Shown: piece after piece, positions 1 to 7,030 of the stretch
Layout: every line of letters starts with the position of its first letter
Position numbering within the stretch: position 1 is the stretch's first letter
The notes under the pieces: generated by a model
Database searches by the model: none
What the model was told of the DNA's origin: nothing
What the model saw: only the letters and a program-made list of their open reading frames with translations
From: an uncultured Pseudomonadota bacterium
GTDB lineage: Bacteria > Myxococcota_A > Polyangia > HGW-17
DNA length: 17,473 nucleotides
Assembly: GCA_938004375.1 (NCBI GenBank)
Contig: CALKWH010000358.1
Coordinates: 1 to 17,473, forward strand
Reading direction: 5' to 3'
Position numbers and translations under genes: made by a program

Positions 1-45
1 GATCGTATTCGGTGACTGGAGTTCAGACGTGTGCTCTTCCGATCT
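1..45 (+). other. Illumina TruSeq adapter remnant (not genomic)
   Basis: Positions 12-45 match the standard Illumina indexed-adapter (read 2) sequence that ends in GCTCTTCCGATCT. Positions 4-11 (CGTATTCG) fit an 8-base i7 index, and 1-3 (GAT) fit the end of the P7 primer. Translating the adapter gives the familiar artefact peptides (VQTCALPI, CSSDL, LFRS) seen in contaminated assemblies. The genomic sequence therefore begins at 46, and any ORF that starts inside 1-45 has an artificial N-terminus. Confidence 0.97.
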
Positions 46-1173
46 GCCATGGCCGGCGAGGCCGCCGACCTCGTGGTCACCCTCTCGGATACGCAGGGCC
101 CGGACGGTCCGTTCGGGCCCGAGGCCGTCGGCTGGGTCCATCCGGTGGGCCTGGGCCTGCCCGCCGGCTGGCCCGGCCAACCCCGGAGCCGGTTCTGGCT
201 GGACACCCGACCCACCTACGGAACCGAGAACGCCGTCTACAAACTCAACGGCCACCGCACCGTGGCCGGTCCGGATCCAACCCTCCCCGGGGGGGACGCC
301 TGGGTGATGGACGCCGCCTTCCAGGTGATGGAGAAGCACCCCGACTGGGCGCTCGCCATGCTCACGCTGGGCGCTGTGGACCGCGTGGGCCACATGTTCG
401 GCGCCGATCGGGACCTGGAACGCCCCAATGGCTCCCAGGTCCATATGCGCGATCTTTTGCTCACTGCCGACGCCCAGGTGGGACGCCTCGTGGAGTTCCT
501 CCGGCTCAAGGGGTGGGACGACGAGACGCTGCTCGTGGTCACCGCCGATCACGCCGGGCTCGGGGCCGAAAACTGGCACGGGGTCGACCGGCCGGGAGGT
601 TCCTGGGCCAACTGGGCGTGGGGCCCCCTGGCCAACGCGAAGACCGAGCCCGCGCTGCGACCGCGGCTGGGCCCCCTGGCCGAGGCCGGCCTCGAGGCGA
701 TGTACTCGGACACGGCGCTGCGCCTCTACCTGAAGCCCGACGCCGACGCCAAACGCGTCTCCGAATTTGTGTCCCAACTCCCGGGCGTGGTTCTGGTGGC
801 CCGCAAGACGAAGGCCCCCGAAGGCTGGCGCTACGAACCCGTGTTTCGGGACCCCGCTCGCTTGTCCGACCTCGAACGGCGCTGGTTCGAAGCCCACGTC
901 CCCGCCCTGTTGGCCACCTGGGCCTGCGAACGCGGTCCCGAGCTCGTCGCCCTGCTCGATCAGCAGACCTCCTGGGGACAGCCCGGCGATCACGGCGGCG
1001 CCCAGGAGGGCGTGCAACGCATCCCGCTGATCTTCGCGGGCCCCTGGATCCCGGCCCGAAAGATCGGCGTCCCCGCCCGCCTCGTTGACCTCGCGCCCAC
1101 GCTGTGGGAGTTGTTCGGCCGCACCCCACCGGCCCGCATGGACGGCGTCTCACTTTTCCCCGAGTTGAAGTGA
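46..1173 (+). CDS. Type I phosphodiesterase / alkaline-phosphatase-superfamily hydrolase, 5'-truncated
   Basis: This is the 3' part of a metal-dependent phosphodiester or phosphate-ester hydrolase of the type I phosphodiesterase/nucleotide pyrophosphatase group. Three superfamily metal-site motifs are visible: VDRVGHMFG near 370-400, VVTADHAG near 535-560 (the Asp-His pair), and PGDHGG near 982-1000 (the last His). A Leu-rich helical segment and a C-terminal DLAPTLWELFG segment, usual near the end of sulfatase-like folds, follow. The reading frame is open through the adapter, so the true start, the nucleophile (Thr/Ser) region and any signal peptide are missing; the ATG at 49 is probably internal. 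It ends 8 bp before the convergent flavoprotein gene. The substrate cannot be told: nucleotide pyrophosphatase, phosphonoacetate hydrolase-like and phosphoglycerol-transferase-like enzymes share these motifs. Confidence 0.8.
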   Translation, partial: AMAGEAADLVVTLSDTQGPDGPFGPEAVGWVHPVGLGLPAGWPGQPRSRFWLDTRPTYGTENAVYKLNGHRTVAGPDPTLPGGDAWVMDAAFQVMEKHPDWALAMLTLGAVDRVGHMFGADRDLERPNGSQVHMRDLLLTADAQVGRLVEFLRLKGWDDETLLVVTADHAGLGAENWHGVDRPGGSWANWAWGPLANAKTEPALRPRLGPLAEAGLEAMYSDTALRLYLKPDADAKRVSEFVSQLPGVVLVARKTKAPEGWRYEPVFRDPARLSDLERRWFEAHVPALLATWACERGPELVALLDQQTSWGQPGDHGGAQEGVQRIPLIFAGPWIPARKIGVPARLVDLAPTLWELFGRTPPARMDGVSLFPELK

Positions 1174-1181
1174 CAGATTTA

Positions 1182-2357
1182 TTACAGCAGCGCCTCGACG
1201 GCGGCGCGGTCGAGCTTCTGGTCGATCGCCCTGGACAGCGCCATCCCCTTCGCGGTGTCGCCCCAGAGCACGGCGCCGGTGAGCACGCCGTCCTCGAAGT
1301 AGAGGCGCACGCCGGTGTCATCCCCGGCCCTGCGCTCGAGGACGTCGCCGCGCTCGAGCTGGCCCACCGAGAAGATGCGGGTGGAAAACGCCGCCAACGC
1401 CGCGGGCGGCAGCGTCGGAGTGAACGAAAGCTCGGGGCCGGCCACCGCGTTGTGACCGGCCACCTGGCCCATGCGCATGGCGGGCATCCACAGGGCGAGG
1501 ACCTGGCCCCCCACCTCGGCCGCGTCGCCACAGGCGAAGACGCCGGGCGCGGAGGTCTGCAGGTGGCCGTCGACCACGACGCCCCGGTTCACGGTCAGAC
1601 CCGCCTGCCGGGCCAGCTCCGCGCGGGGCCGCACGCCGATGGAGAACAGCACGACATCGGCCGGGAGCTCTGCTGAGCCGGTGTCGACCACCAGACCACC
1701 GTCGACGGCCCGGACCTCCTTGACCTGGGTGCCCAGCTTGAGCTCGACGCCGGCGGCGGCGATGCGCGCGGCGTACCAGGCGGACACGGCTTCGTCGAGC
1801 TGGCGCGGCAGGATCCGGGGCATCAACTCGACCACCGTGATCTTCCGTTCGCCGTTGTTCAGGAAATGGGCGGCCTCGAGGCCCAGGAGCCCCCCACCGA
1901 TCACCACGACCCGCCGTGCCGCGCGGGAGGCCTCGTGGATGCGCAGCGCGTCGGCCAGGCTGCGGCAGGTGAACACGCCGGGCAGCCCGAGAGCGGCGGG
2001 CAGGGGCACGAACGGCACGCTGCCCGTGGCCAGCACGCAGGCGCCCCAGGTGCAGGTGGCGCCGTCCCGGGTGGTCAGCGTGCGCGCGGCCGTGTCCAGC
2101 GCGGTCACCTCGGTCCCCAGAAACAGATCAATGCCCTGCTCGTCGAACCACTCCGGCTTTTTCAAGGTGAACGCCGGCTTCTCCCGCACCGCGAGGCTCC
2201 CCATCAACTCGGTCAGCATGGGGCGGTAGTAGAGGGCCTCGGGCTCCTCGGAGAAGCAGGCGATGGTGGCCTCCGGGCGGCGCTTGCGGGCCTTCTCCAC
2301 GGCGGCCAGGCCGGCCGAGGAGGCGCCGACGACGACGACATCATAGTGGTTTCTCAT
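1182..2357 (-). CDS. FAD/NAD(P)-dependent oxidoreductase (NirB N-terminal / NADH:rubredoxin reductase-like)
   Basis: A 391-residue class I pyridine-nucleotide-disulfide-type flavoprotein that should pass electrons from NAD(P)H through FAD to a small redox partner. The N-terminal FAD Rossmann motif is VVVVGASSAG (7-16), a variant common in the NirB/rubredoxin-reductase group. The ATGS motif is at 110-113, the NAD(P)-binding VVVIGGGLLG at 150-159, and the second FAD motif GVFACGDAAE at 272-281. There is no CxxC redox-active disulfide, so it is not a thioredoxin or dihydrolipoamide reductase. The start is supported by AGGAG six bases upstream of the ATG. It lies 46 bp downstream of the thioredoxin-like lipoprotein gene and is probably last in that operon. 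The partner (rubredoxin, ferredoxin or other) is not in the window. Confidence 0.85.
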   Translation of the reverse strand: MRNHYDVVVVGASSAGLAAVEKARKRRPEATIACFSEEPEALYYRPMLTELMGSLAVREKPAFTLKKPEWFDEQGIDLFLGTEVTALDTAARTLTTRDGATCTWGACVLATGSVPFVPLPAALGLPGVFTCRSLADALRIHEASRAARRVVVIGGGLLGLEAAHFLNNGERKITVVELMPRILPRQLDEAVSAWYAARIAAAGVELKLGTQVKEVRAVDGGLVVDTGSAELPADVVLFSIGVRPRAELARQAGLTVNRGVVVDGHLQTSAPGVFACGDAAEVGGQVLALWMPAMRMGQVAGHNAVAGPELSFTPTLPPAALAAFSTRIFSVGQLERGDVLERRAGDDTGVRLYFEDGVLTGAVLWGDTAKGMALSRAIDQKLDRAAVEALL

Positions 2358-2403
2358 GGTTCACTCCTGTGCATCCCGTTCACGGATGGCGTTCGGGCGA
2401 AGG

Positions 2404-3090
2404 CTACGGCACCAGTTGCAGCACGCGGTCGAGCTCGGCGGAGAACGTCTGGGGCGTCTCCACGGCCGAAGCATAGTCCAGGATGGTCATGTCGTCGAGC
2501 CGGACGAAATAATTGAAGGGATAGCCCACCGACGTCATGTAGGGGAAAAAGGCGTTGCCCTGGTCGTTGGTGACCGGGACGATCGAGTCGAAGCCGTAGT
2601 GGGTGGAGTATTCCGCCGCGTACTCGACGGAGGCGGGATCCAGTTGGGGGTTCTCGCGCACCACGACCAGAAAGGCGACCCTCGGATTGGCGCTGCCGGA
2701 GCCGTACTGCTGCACCATCAGCGGGGTGACCTCCATCTGGGCGGCGCAGTGGGTGCACCACCCGGTCGTGTAGGCCACGAGCAGGATCTTGTAGCCCTGC
2801 TCGCGGAGCCGGTAGAAGTGATGGAAATACCCGCGCTCCTCCCCGCCCGCCAGGCTCCGGGCGGCCTCGTTGACGGGGATGAAGGGGAGATCCCGCATGG
2901 TCTGGAACCGGCGGGTGCCGTAGGGCGGGCACGGATAGATGTCAGGGCCGCACTGGTCGGAGTCGAGGGTGTTGTCCAGGGAGAGCACCAGCGGCTCGTT
3001 CACGGTGACGCCTTTCTCGTCGGAGTCGCAGGCCGTCGCGGCGAGAGCGAGGACAATCAGGAGCACGGGGGAGAGCGGTGGTCGGTGCAT
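2404..3090 (-). CDS. Lipoprotein with thioredoxin-like fold (TlpA/redoxin-type)
   Basis: A 228-residue protein with a signal peptide and lipobox ending at Cys21 (LAATAC), so it is probably anchored on the periplasmic face of a membrane. The mature part has a thioredoxin fold: a hydrophobic strand KILLVAYTTG leads into the redox motif W111-C-T-H-C115, then strand VAFLVVV (138-144), and a likely cis-Pro at P191 in VGYPFN. The WCxxC motif suggests periplasmic thiol-disulfide exchange or peroxide reduction, as in TlpA/ResA-like proteins; the substrate is unknown. Two more Cys (47 and 54) in the N-terminal extension could form a disulfide. The ATG is 6 bp after the stop of the Asp-Pro-repeat lipoprotein, within an operon, and the downstream flavoprotein may or may not be its reductant. 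The Asp after the lipid Cys would favour inner-membrane retention under the E. coli rule. Confidence 0.82.
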   Translation of the reverse strand: MHRPPLSPVLLIVLALAATACDSDEKGVTVNEPLVLSLDNTLDSDQCGPDIYPCPPYGTRRFQTMRDLPFIPVNEAARSLAGGEERGYFHHFYRLREQGYKILLVAYTTGWCTHCAAQMEVTPLMVQQYGSGSANPRVAFLVVVRENPQLDPASVEYAAEYSTHYGFDSIVPVTNDQGNAFFPYMTSVGYPFNYFVRLDDMTILDYASAVETPQTFSAELDRVLQLVP

Positions 3091-3096
3091 GGAGCC

Positions 3097-3969
3097 TCAC
3101 GGGTCGGGGAGTTCGAGGAGCTCGCCCTTGACGTATTTGGGGGTCACGCGCAGGATCCGGAACCGCGCGGTCCGGAGTCCGGTGGCGCGGGCCAGGGCCG
3201 GAAGCCGGGACTGCACCGCCGCGGGCGCCGCAAGGTCGACCGTGACGCCGTCGGCGGTCTTGAAGGTCACCTGATCCGAGGAGACGATGGTGGGCGAGAG
3301 GTCGGACAGCACCGCCTCGGCGCCCTCGGCCTGGGCACCGGCGGCCACGAGCTCGGCGCTGGACCGGTACGTGGTCAGGCGCCGGGGTCCCGTGGGGGTG
3401 TTGGTGAAGGTCCCGGGGTTGAGCCCGGGAAGGCCGGTGCCCTGGTTCATCATCTGGCTCAGATCCCGTAGCATCTGCAGCGTGGACTTCAGTTGCGGGT
3501 CGGTGCTCCCGGCCGTGTTGGCGAGCTTCTCGAGCATGCGCTCCACGTCCGCCGGGCGCGTCAGGTCCAAGACGTCGCACTTCTGGTTCACGCACCACTT
3601 CACGTTCATGTTGCCCGAGGGGTCGAGCTCGATGGTGTGCTCGTCGGCGCCCACCTGCAACTTGAAGTTGAGGTTCAGGCCGCCGGGTCCCAGCAGATTG
3701 GGCAACTGGAGCCCGGGGAGCTTCGGCAGCGTCGGGAGCGACGGGGGAGTCGGCGGTGAAGGCCCCGCGTTCGGATCGGGGTCGGGATCGGGGTCGGGAT
3801 CGGGGTCGGGATCCGGCGGGCTCGGACGCACGACCGGCTGGGTGCAGCGCCCCCGCTCGCAGATGCGGTCGCCCTTGCAATCGGTGTCTTTCTTACACTC
3901 AGTCTTCTCATTGCCGCCACAGGCTACGAGAAGACAGCAAAGGAGAAGGTAAAGAAGCCCGCGACACAT
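3097..3969 (-). CDS. Lipoprotein with Cys-rich N-terminus and Asp-Pro repeat, function unknown
   Basis: A 290-residue lipoprotein with a Leu/Cys-rich signal peptide and lipobox LLVAC17. The mature N-terminus has four spaced cysteines (C25, C31, C37, C42; C-x5-C-x5-C-x4-C), a pattern often seen in Myxococcota surface lipoproteins. It is followed by a (DP)7 tract (53-66) and a Pro-rich linker that probably acts as a rigid spacer. The C-terminal two thirds have no fold I recognise; two further Cys (WCVNQKCDVLDL) may pair. The start codon overlaps the stop of the upstream GltJ-like gene by one base (TGATG), implying translational coupling, and the thioredoxin-like lipoprotein follows after 6 bp. 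A role in the cell envelope is inferred from this context and the lipoprotein signal only. Confidence 0.8.
   Translation of the reverse strand: MCRGLLYLLLCCLLVACGGNEKTECKKDTDCKGDRICERGRCTQPVVRPSPPDPDPDPDPDPDPDPNAGPSPPTPPSLPTLPKLPGLQLPNLLGPGGLNLNFKLQVGADEHTIELDPSGNMNVKWCVNQKCDVLDLTRPADVERMLEKLANTAGSTDPQLKSTLQMLRDLSQMMNQGTGLPGLNPGTFTNTPTGPRRLTTYRSSAELVAAGAQAEGAEAVLSDLSPTIVSSDQVTFKTADGVTVDLAAPAAVQSRLPALARATGLRTARFRILRVTPKYVKGELLELPDP
3777..3815 (-). repeat. Short tandem repeat encoding (Asp-Pro)n
   Basis: An approximately 12-bp unit (GGGTCGGGATCG on the + strand, made of two near-identical 6-mers) is repeated about three times and encodes the Asp-Pro tract of the lipoprotein. Perfect short repeats like this can gain or lose units by slippage in multiples of 6 bp without breaking the frame, which would change the length of the spacer. 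Confidence 0.8.
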
Positions 3970-5339
3970 CAGTTGAAGTGCATCTCGAAATTAAAGTTGT
4001 CGGTCTTGCTGCCGGCGGGGAACTGCCACTTCTGGATGGCGCTGCCGAGGCAGGCGCGCATCAAGGGCGGCATCTCACCGGTGAAAGAGACCGATTCCAC
4101 CGAACCCGAAGGCTGGATGCGGATGGAGAACTTGATGGCCTGGCCGACCAGCTCCTTCTGGCCCTTGCGCACCGTCATCTCGTAACAGCGCTGGATCTCC
4201 ATAATGTTGCGCTGCTTGACGGCGTTGAGGTCGGCCGAGGTGCGCACGCCGGAGCCCGCTGGCGCCGACATGCCGGACTCTGAGCTGCCCATCTCCGGAG
4301 AGCCGTCGGTGCGTGGGGTCCCCGGGGCGCCCATGGACGTACCCATGCCCGGGTTGGCCGGATCCAACTCGGTCTCGGCGGGACCGCCGGCGATGACGTA
4401 GACCACCTCCCGCTTGGGCTCCTCCTTGGGCGCCTCGGCGGCCATGGTCGGTTCGGGCTGCGGGTTCTGGGCCACGACGGGGGCAGGCTGCGCCTTGCCC
4501 TGATCCTTGGCCGTCATCTTGTCGTACAACAGGTAGGCCACGACCAGGCCCACGACCACCAGCAGCACGAGGAGGATCGTGTTCCGGGTCCGGGCATTCT
4601 GGAGGGCGGCCGACTGCATCTCGAGGGCGACCATCGGGCTGCCCATGGGTGCCGTCATCATGGACGGGGCGGTCGGATAGTCCATGACCGCGCCGCGGAA
4701 GCTCTGGCTCGCGGCCGCGGGGGCCTGGGCGAAGGGGTTGGCGATCACCGCGGAGTTCTGCTGCACCGGCGGGAAGGCACCCGTACCCACGGCGGAGGGC
4801 GCAGAGAAGGCGGAGGATTCCCGGAACAACTCGCGGGTGGCGCGCCGAGGCGGCGGCAGGTGCTTGGCGTAGGCCCGCAACTCGGGCACACGGTCGATGG
4901 TCTTCCAGTCGTCGAAGCCGTCGCGCCAGATCACCGCGTCGTGGTCGGGTTCGCCGCGCTTGATGCGCGCCACCAGCTCGGCAAAATCCATGGGGCCAAA
5001 CTGGCCCCGGGAGTCGGAGAGGTACCACTCCTCGGGGGGCGCCCCGGAGTCGAACAGGGGCAACCGGGCGATCTGGGTGTGCTCCTCGGCGCCGCCCTCG
5101 GAGACCGATGGGAACACGTCGGGAGCGGAGGCCAGATCCTCGGAGAAGCTCTTCTTGAAGGCCTCGCGCAAGAGTTGCTGTCCCCGGCTGGACGATCCCT
5201 CGGCAGCGGAGGCCGACCGGGGGTCCTTCAGCACGATGGTGTTGTCGCAGCGCTTGCAGCGCAACTTGAGGATCTTCCCCGCGACCTTCTCGTCGGCGAT
5301 GGAGTACTTGGTCTTGCACTGATCACAGAAGAACTGCAT
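3969..5339 (-). CDS. GltJ/AgmX-like protein: zinc ribbon, GYF domain, TM helix, TonB-like C-terminus
   Basis: A 456-residue protein predicted to span the inner membrane and reach across the periplasm. Residues 1-36 form a zinc ribbon of the MJ0042 type (C5-x2-C8 and C28-x2-C31). Residues 104-153 are a GYF-2 domain (WYLSDSRGQFGP ... AVIWRDGFDDW). A low-complexity linker precedes one TM helix (253-272), then a Pro/Ala/Glu-rich periplasmic linker and a C-terminal AgmX/PglI TonB-like domain (372-456, including IQRCYE, GQAIKFSIRIQPSGSV and QKWQFP). This is the domain order of Myxococcus xanthus GltJ (AgmX), in which the cytoplasmic zinc ribbon and GYF parts contact motility regulators; the protein here is shorter. 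Many Myxococcota carry paralogues outside motility loci, and no other glt genes are seen, so a motility role is not established. It starts 4 bp after the Thg1-like gene and overlaps the next gene by 1 bp. Confidence 0.85.
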   Translation of the reverse strand: MQFFCDQCKTKYSIADEKVAGKILKLRCKRCDNTIVLKDPRSASAAEGSSSRGQQLLREAFKKSFSEDLASAPDVFPSVSEGGAEEHTQIARLPLFDSGAPPEEWYLSDSRGQFGPMDFAELVARIKRGEPDHDAVIWRDGFDDWKTIDRVPELRAYAKHLPPPRRATRELFRESSAFSAPSAVGTGAFPPVQQNSAVIANPFAQAPAAASQSFRGAVMDYPTAPSMMTAPMGSPMVALEMQSAALQNARTRNTILLVLLVVVGLVVAYLLYDKMTAKDQGKAQPAPVVAQNPQPEPTMAAEAPKEEPKREVVYVIAGGPAETELDPANPGMGTSMGAPGTPRTDGSPEMGSSESGMSAPAGSGVRTSADLNAVKQRNIMEIQRCYEMTVRKGQKELVGQAIKFSIRIQPSGSVESVSFTGEMPPLMRACLGSAIQKWQFPAGSKTDNFNFEMHFN

Positions 5340-5343
5340 GGGG

Positions 5344-6072
5344 CTACTCTCCGGTACGTCCGAAGGCGTCCATGAGGAAGGCCAGGAAATCCGGACCCGA
5401 TGGCAGGTCCTGATGCAGCGTCAGCCGGAGTCGGTCCTCCTGACGGGCCCAGTACCCGATCAGGCCGTTGAGCTGCCAGGCGGGCACTTTCTCGACCTCG
5501 AGGTGCTGGGCGCACCAGTGAAGCCGCGCCTTCTCGTCGGGGGCGTTCAGGAAGGCCTCCTGGGCCTCCTCGACCGACTTGCCCTGCTGCAGCAGGTGGG
5601 CGAGGCACATCGAGTGGATCATGATGCGGCGGTGCTGGACTTGCTTCCACAGGTAGAAGGCGCACAGCACCTTGACGCTGGGGAACTCCAGCAGCCGTCC
5701 CTGGAATTGGACCGGCACCGACAGATGGGTGCTCAGGAACGAGGCCGCGTGGGAGGTGATGGAGAACAGCCGCTGGGCATGGTCGTCCTCCTCGGCCAGG
5801 TATTTATACAAGAGCGAGATGCTGTTGGAACTGGCGAAGCCGAAGAGCGGCAGGCTGGGCCTGGACATGCAGAAGATCAGATCCTGGCCCATGGCATGCA
5901 ACCAGGCGGCGTCGTGGAAGTGGCGGACGTGATGCCGGGAGGCGTGCTCCAGGATGTTCTCGGTTCGTTCCAGGGTCAGGTCCACGATGTGATAGGTCCC
6001 GGCCATGGGGCGCACATGCCCGAAAACCTCAAAAGAATGAAAGAAATCCTGAGGGTTCAGCGGTTCGACCAT
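5344..6072 (-). CDS. Thg1-like (tRNA-His guanylyltransferase family) protein with degenerate active site
   Basis: A 242-residue protein I assign to the Thg1/TLP family from its C-terminal half. FQGR (123-126) matches family FDGR/FDCR. LWKQVQHRRIMIHSMCLAHLL (141-161) lines up without gaps with the family RWRNEDAHRNALN... helix. SVEEAQ (166-171) and VPAWQLNGLIGYW (196-208) match the conserved tail. In active enzymes the palm-domain metal ions are held by Asp in an IDGR motif and by Asp-Glu in a SDEISLLF motif. Here the aligned segments read LTLE (T33 for Asp) and SNSISLLY (82-89; N83 and S84 for Asp-Glu). The fold therefore looks retained but 3'-5' nucleotidyl transfer is unlikely. It precedes the GltJ-like gene by 4 bp. 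The ATG at 6072 has no clear Shine-Dalgarno. Family assignment is by recalled motifs, without alignment software. Confidence 0.72.
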   Translation of the reverse strand: MVEPLNPQDFFHSFEVFGHVRPMAGTYHIVDLTLERTENILEHASRHHVRHFHDAAWLHAMGQDLIFCMSRPSLPLFGFASSNSISLLYKYLAEEDDHAQRLFSITSHAASFLSTHLSVPVQFQGRLLEFPSVKVLCAFYLWKQVQHRRIMIHSMCLAHLLQQGKSVEEAQEAFLNAPDEKARLHWCAQHLEVEKVPAWQLNGLIGYWARQEDRLRLTLHQDLPSGPDFLAFLMDAFGRTGE

Positions 6073-6107
6073 TGGTAAAAAGTACTGTGCTTTTTCCCAG
6101 CCGTCAA
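6073..6107 (-). promoter_or_regulatory. Possible promoter giving a leaderless Thg1-like mRNA
   Basis: On the minus strand TTGACG (6107-6102) is followed, after 17 bases, by TACTTT (6084-6079), which matches a -10 element at only three of six positions. The -10 ends six bases before the ATG, so transcription would begin at or next to the start codon; this would fit the absence of a Shine-Dalgarno. It lies in the 55-bp gap between nrdG and this gene, and could give the second gene block its own expression. Weak, based on consensus matching only. Confidence 0.3.
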
Positions 6108-6127
6108 GCTGACCGTTCTCGTGCGGC

Positions 6128-6841
6128 TCAATTTGATCGAAATATCACCCGGCCGACCACGGGCCTGAGCTGATCCACCCATTGCCGGACCTCGGCCACG
6201 GGCATCGCCGACAGTTGGGAGAAGGCGGGATCGAGGGTGCCGCGGGGCACGAAAGGCTGGAGAGCCCAGAGTGGGGCGGCAGCAGCCAGGGGTGCCAGCG
6301 CCCGCAGGTCTTCGAGGCCGACGAGCCCGGGCACCAGGGTGGTGCGCGCCTCCCACGTGAACCCGTTCCCGCGGACGACCGACTGGTCAACCAGGAGCTC
6401 GAGGGTCTGCCCGACGGGTTCGAACCCGGACCGGCCCCCCGTGGCCTCGGGATAGCGGTCCGGAGCGGTCTTCAGGTCCAGGGCGACGTAGTCCACCCGG
6501 TTCAGCACCCGGGCCAGAGCCTCGGGGTGGGTACCGTTGGTGTCGAGCTTGACCGCCAGGCCCAGGTCGCGCACGGCCAGGAGGGCCTCGTCCAGATCCG
6601 GCTGCAGCAGAGGCTCGCCGCCGGTGAACACGACGCCCGAGATGAAGCCCCGGCGCTCCTCGAGTTTCTTCAGGATGACGTCAAAATCCTCGGCCGCTGC
6701 GGGCTCCATGAGCTCCGGGAGCACCAGGCCGGGGTTGTGGCAGAAGGGGCAGCGCAGATTGCAGCCCGCCAGAAACAGGATGGAGGCCACCCGGGACGGA
6801 AAGTCGACCAGGGTGGTGCCATGCCATCCGGCGACACGCAT
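6128..6841 (-). CDS. nrdG: Anaerobic ribonucleotide reductase-activating radical SAM protein (NrdG-type)
   Basis: A 237-residue radical SAM enzyme that should generate the glycyl radical on class III ribonucleotide reductase, using a [4Fe-4S] cluster and S-adenosylmethionine. The cluster motif is C27-x3-C31-x2-C34 in AGCNLRCPFCHNP, followed by the SAM-binding TGGEPLLQ (73-80) and a partial TIM barrel with DTNGT and VDYVALDLKT. The DFPSRVASILFLAGCNLRC N-terminus is typical of the NrdG2 branch (pyruvate-formate-lyase-activase-like) rather than the shorter enterobacterial NrdG. Its ATG directly abuts the stop codon of the glycyl-radical gene, with a G-rich ribosome-binding site (GGTGGGG) inside that gene. 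Adjacency to nrdD makes RNR the expected substrate, specifically the glycine on the separate 62-residue protein. Confidence 0.92.
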   Translation of the reverse strand: MRVAGWHGTTLVDFPSRVASILFLAGCNLRCPFCHNPGLVLPELMEPAAAEDFDVILKKLEERRGFISGVVFTGGEPLLQPDLDEALLAVRDLGLAVKLDTNGTHPEALARVLNRVDYVALDLKTAPDRYPEATGGRSGFEPVGQTLELLVDQSVVRGNGFTWEARTTLVPGLVGLEDLRALAPLAAAAPLWALQPFVPRGTLDPAFSQLSAMPVAEVRQWVDQLRPVVGRVIFRSN

Positions 6842-7030
6842 CTACCCCACCATTTTCAGGGAGGATTTCCAGGACTTGGCCATGGCGCCCGGCATGGTGT
6901 GCAGTTTACGCTGGGAGAACTCCAACTTCTTGCCGCTGTTCCAGTTCTGCACGGGGCGGTAGTAGCCGACCACACGGGAATACACTTCGGTCTCAATCAC
7001 TTGCACGGTGCGCAGGGAATCATTCTTCAT
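6842..7030 (-). CDS. Stand-alone glycyl-radical domain of class III ribonucleotide reductase
   Basis: A 62-residue protein carrying the piece that normally forms the C-terminus of NrdD. TEVYSRVVGYYRPVQNWNSG (14-33) contains the glycyl-radical motif RVVGY, with Gly22 as the predicted radical site, followed by the usual WNxGK..EF helix. It should dock in the NrdD barrel so that Gly22 lies near the catalytic cysteine, and be activated by the neighbouring NrdG-type enzyme. The start is firm: AAGGAG lies six bases upstream, and the ATG overlaps the nrdD stop as ATGA, the classic coupling arrangement. This argues that the split is real and not a sequencing frameshift. The basic tail (about residues 41-62) has no counterpart I recognise. 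By analogy it resembles the spare-part glycyl protein GrcA/YfiD of pyruvate formate-lyase. Confidence 0.85.
   Translation of the reverse strand: MKNDSLRTVQVIETEVYSRVVGYYRPVQNWNSGKKLEFSQRKLHTMPGAMAKSWKSSLKMVG

Noticed and set aside
1174..1181. Bidirectional terminator between the convergent phosphodiesterase and flavoprotein genes
   Set aside because: Only 8 bp separate the stops and no hairpin with a T-run is visible.
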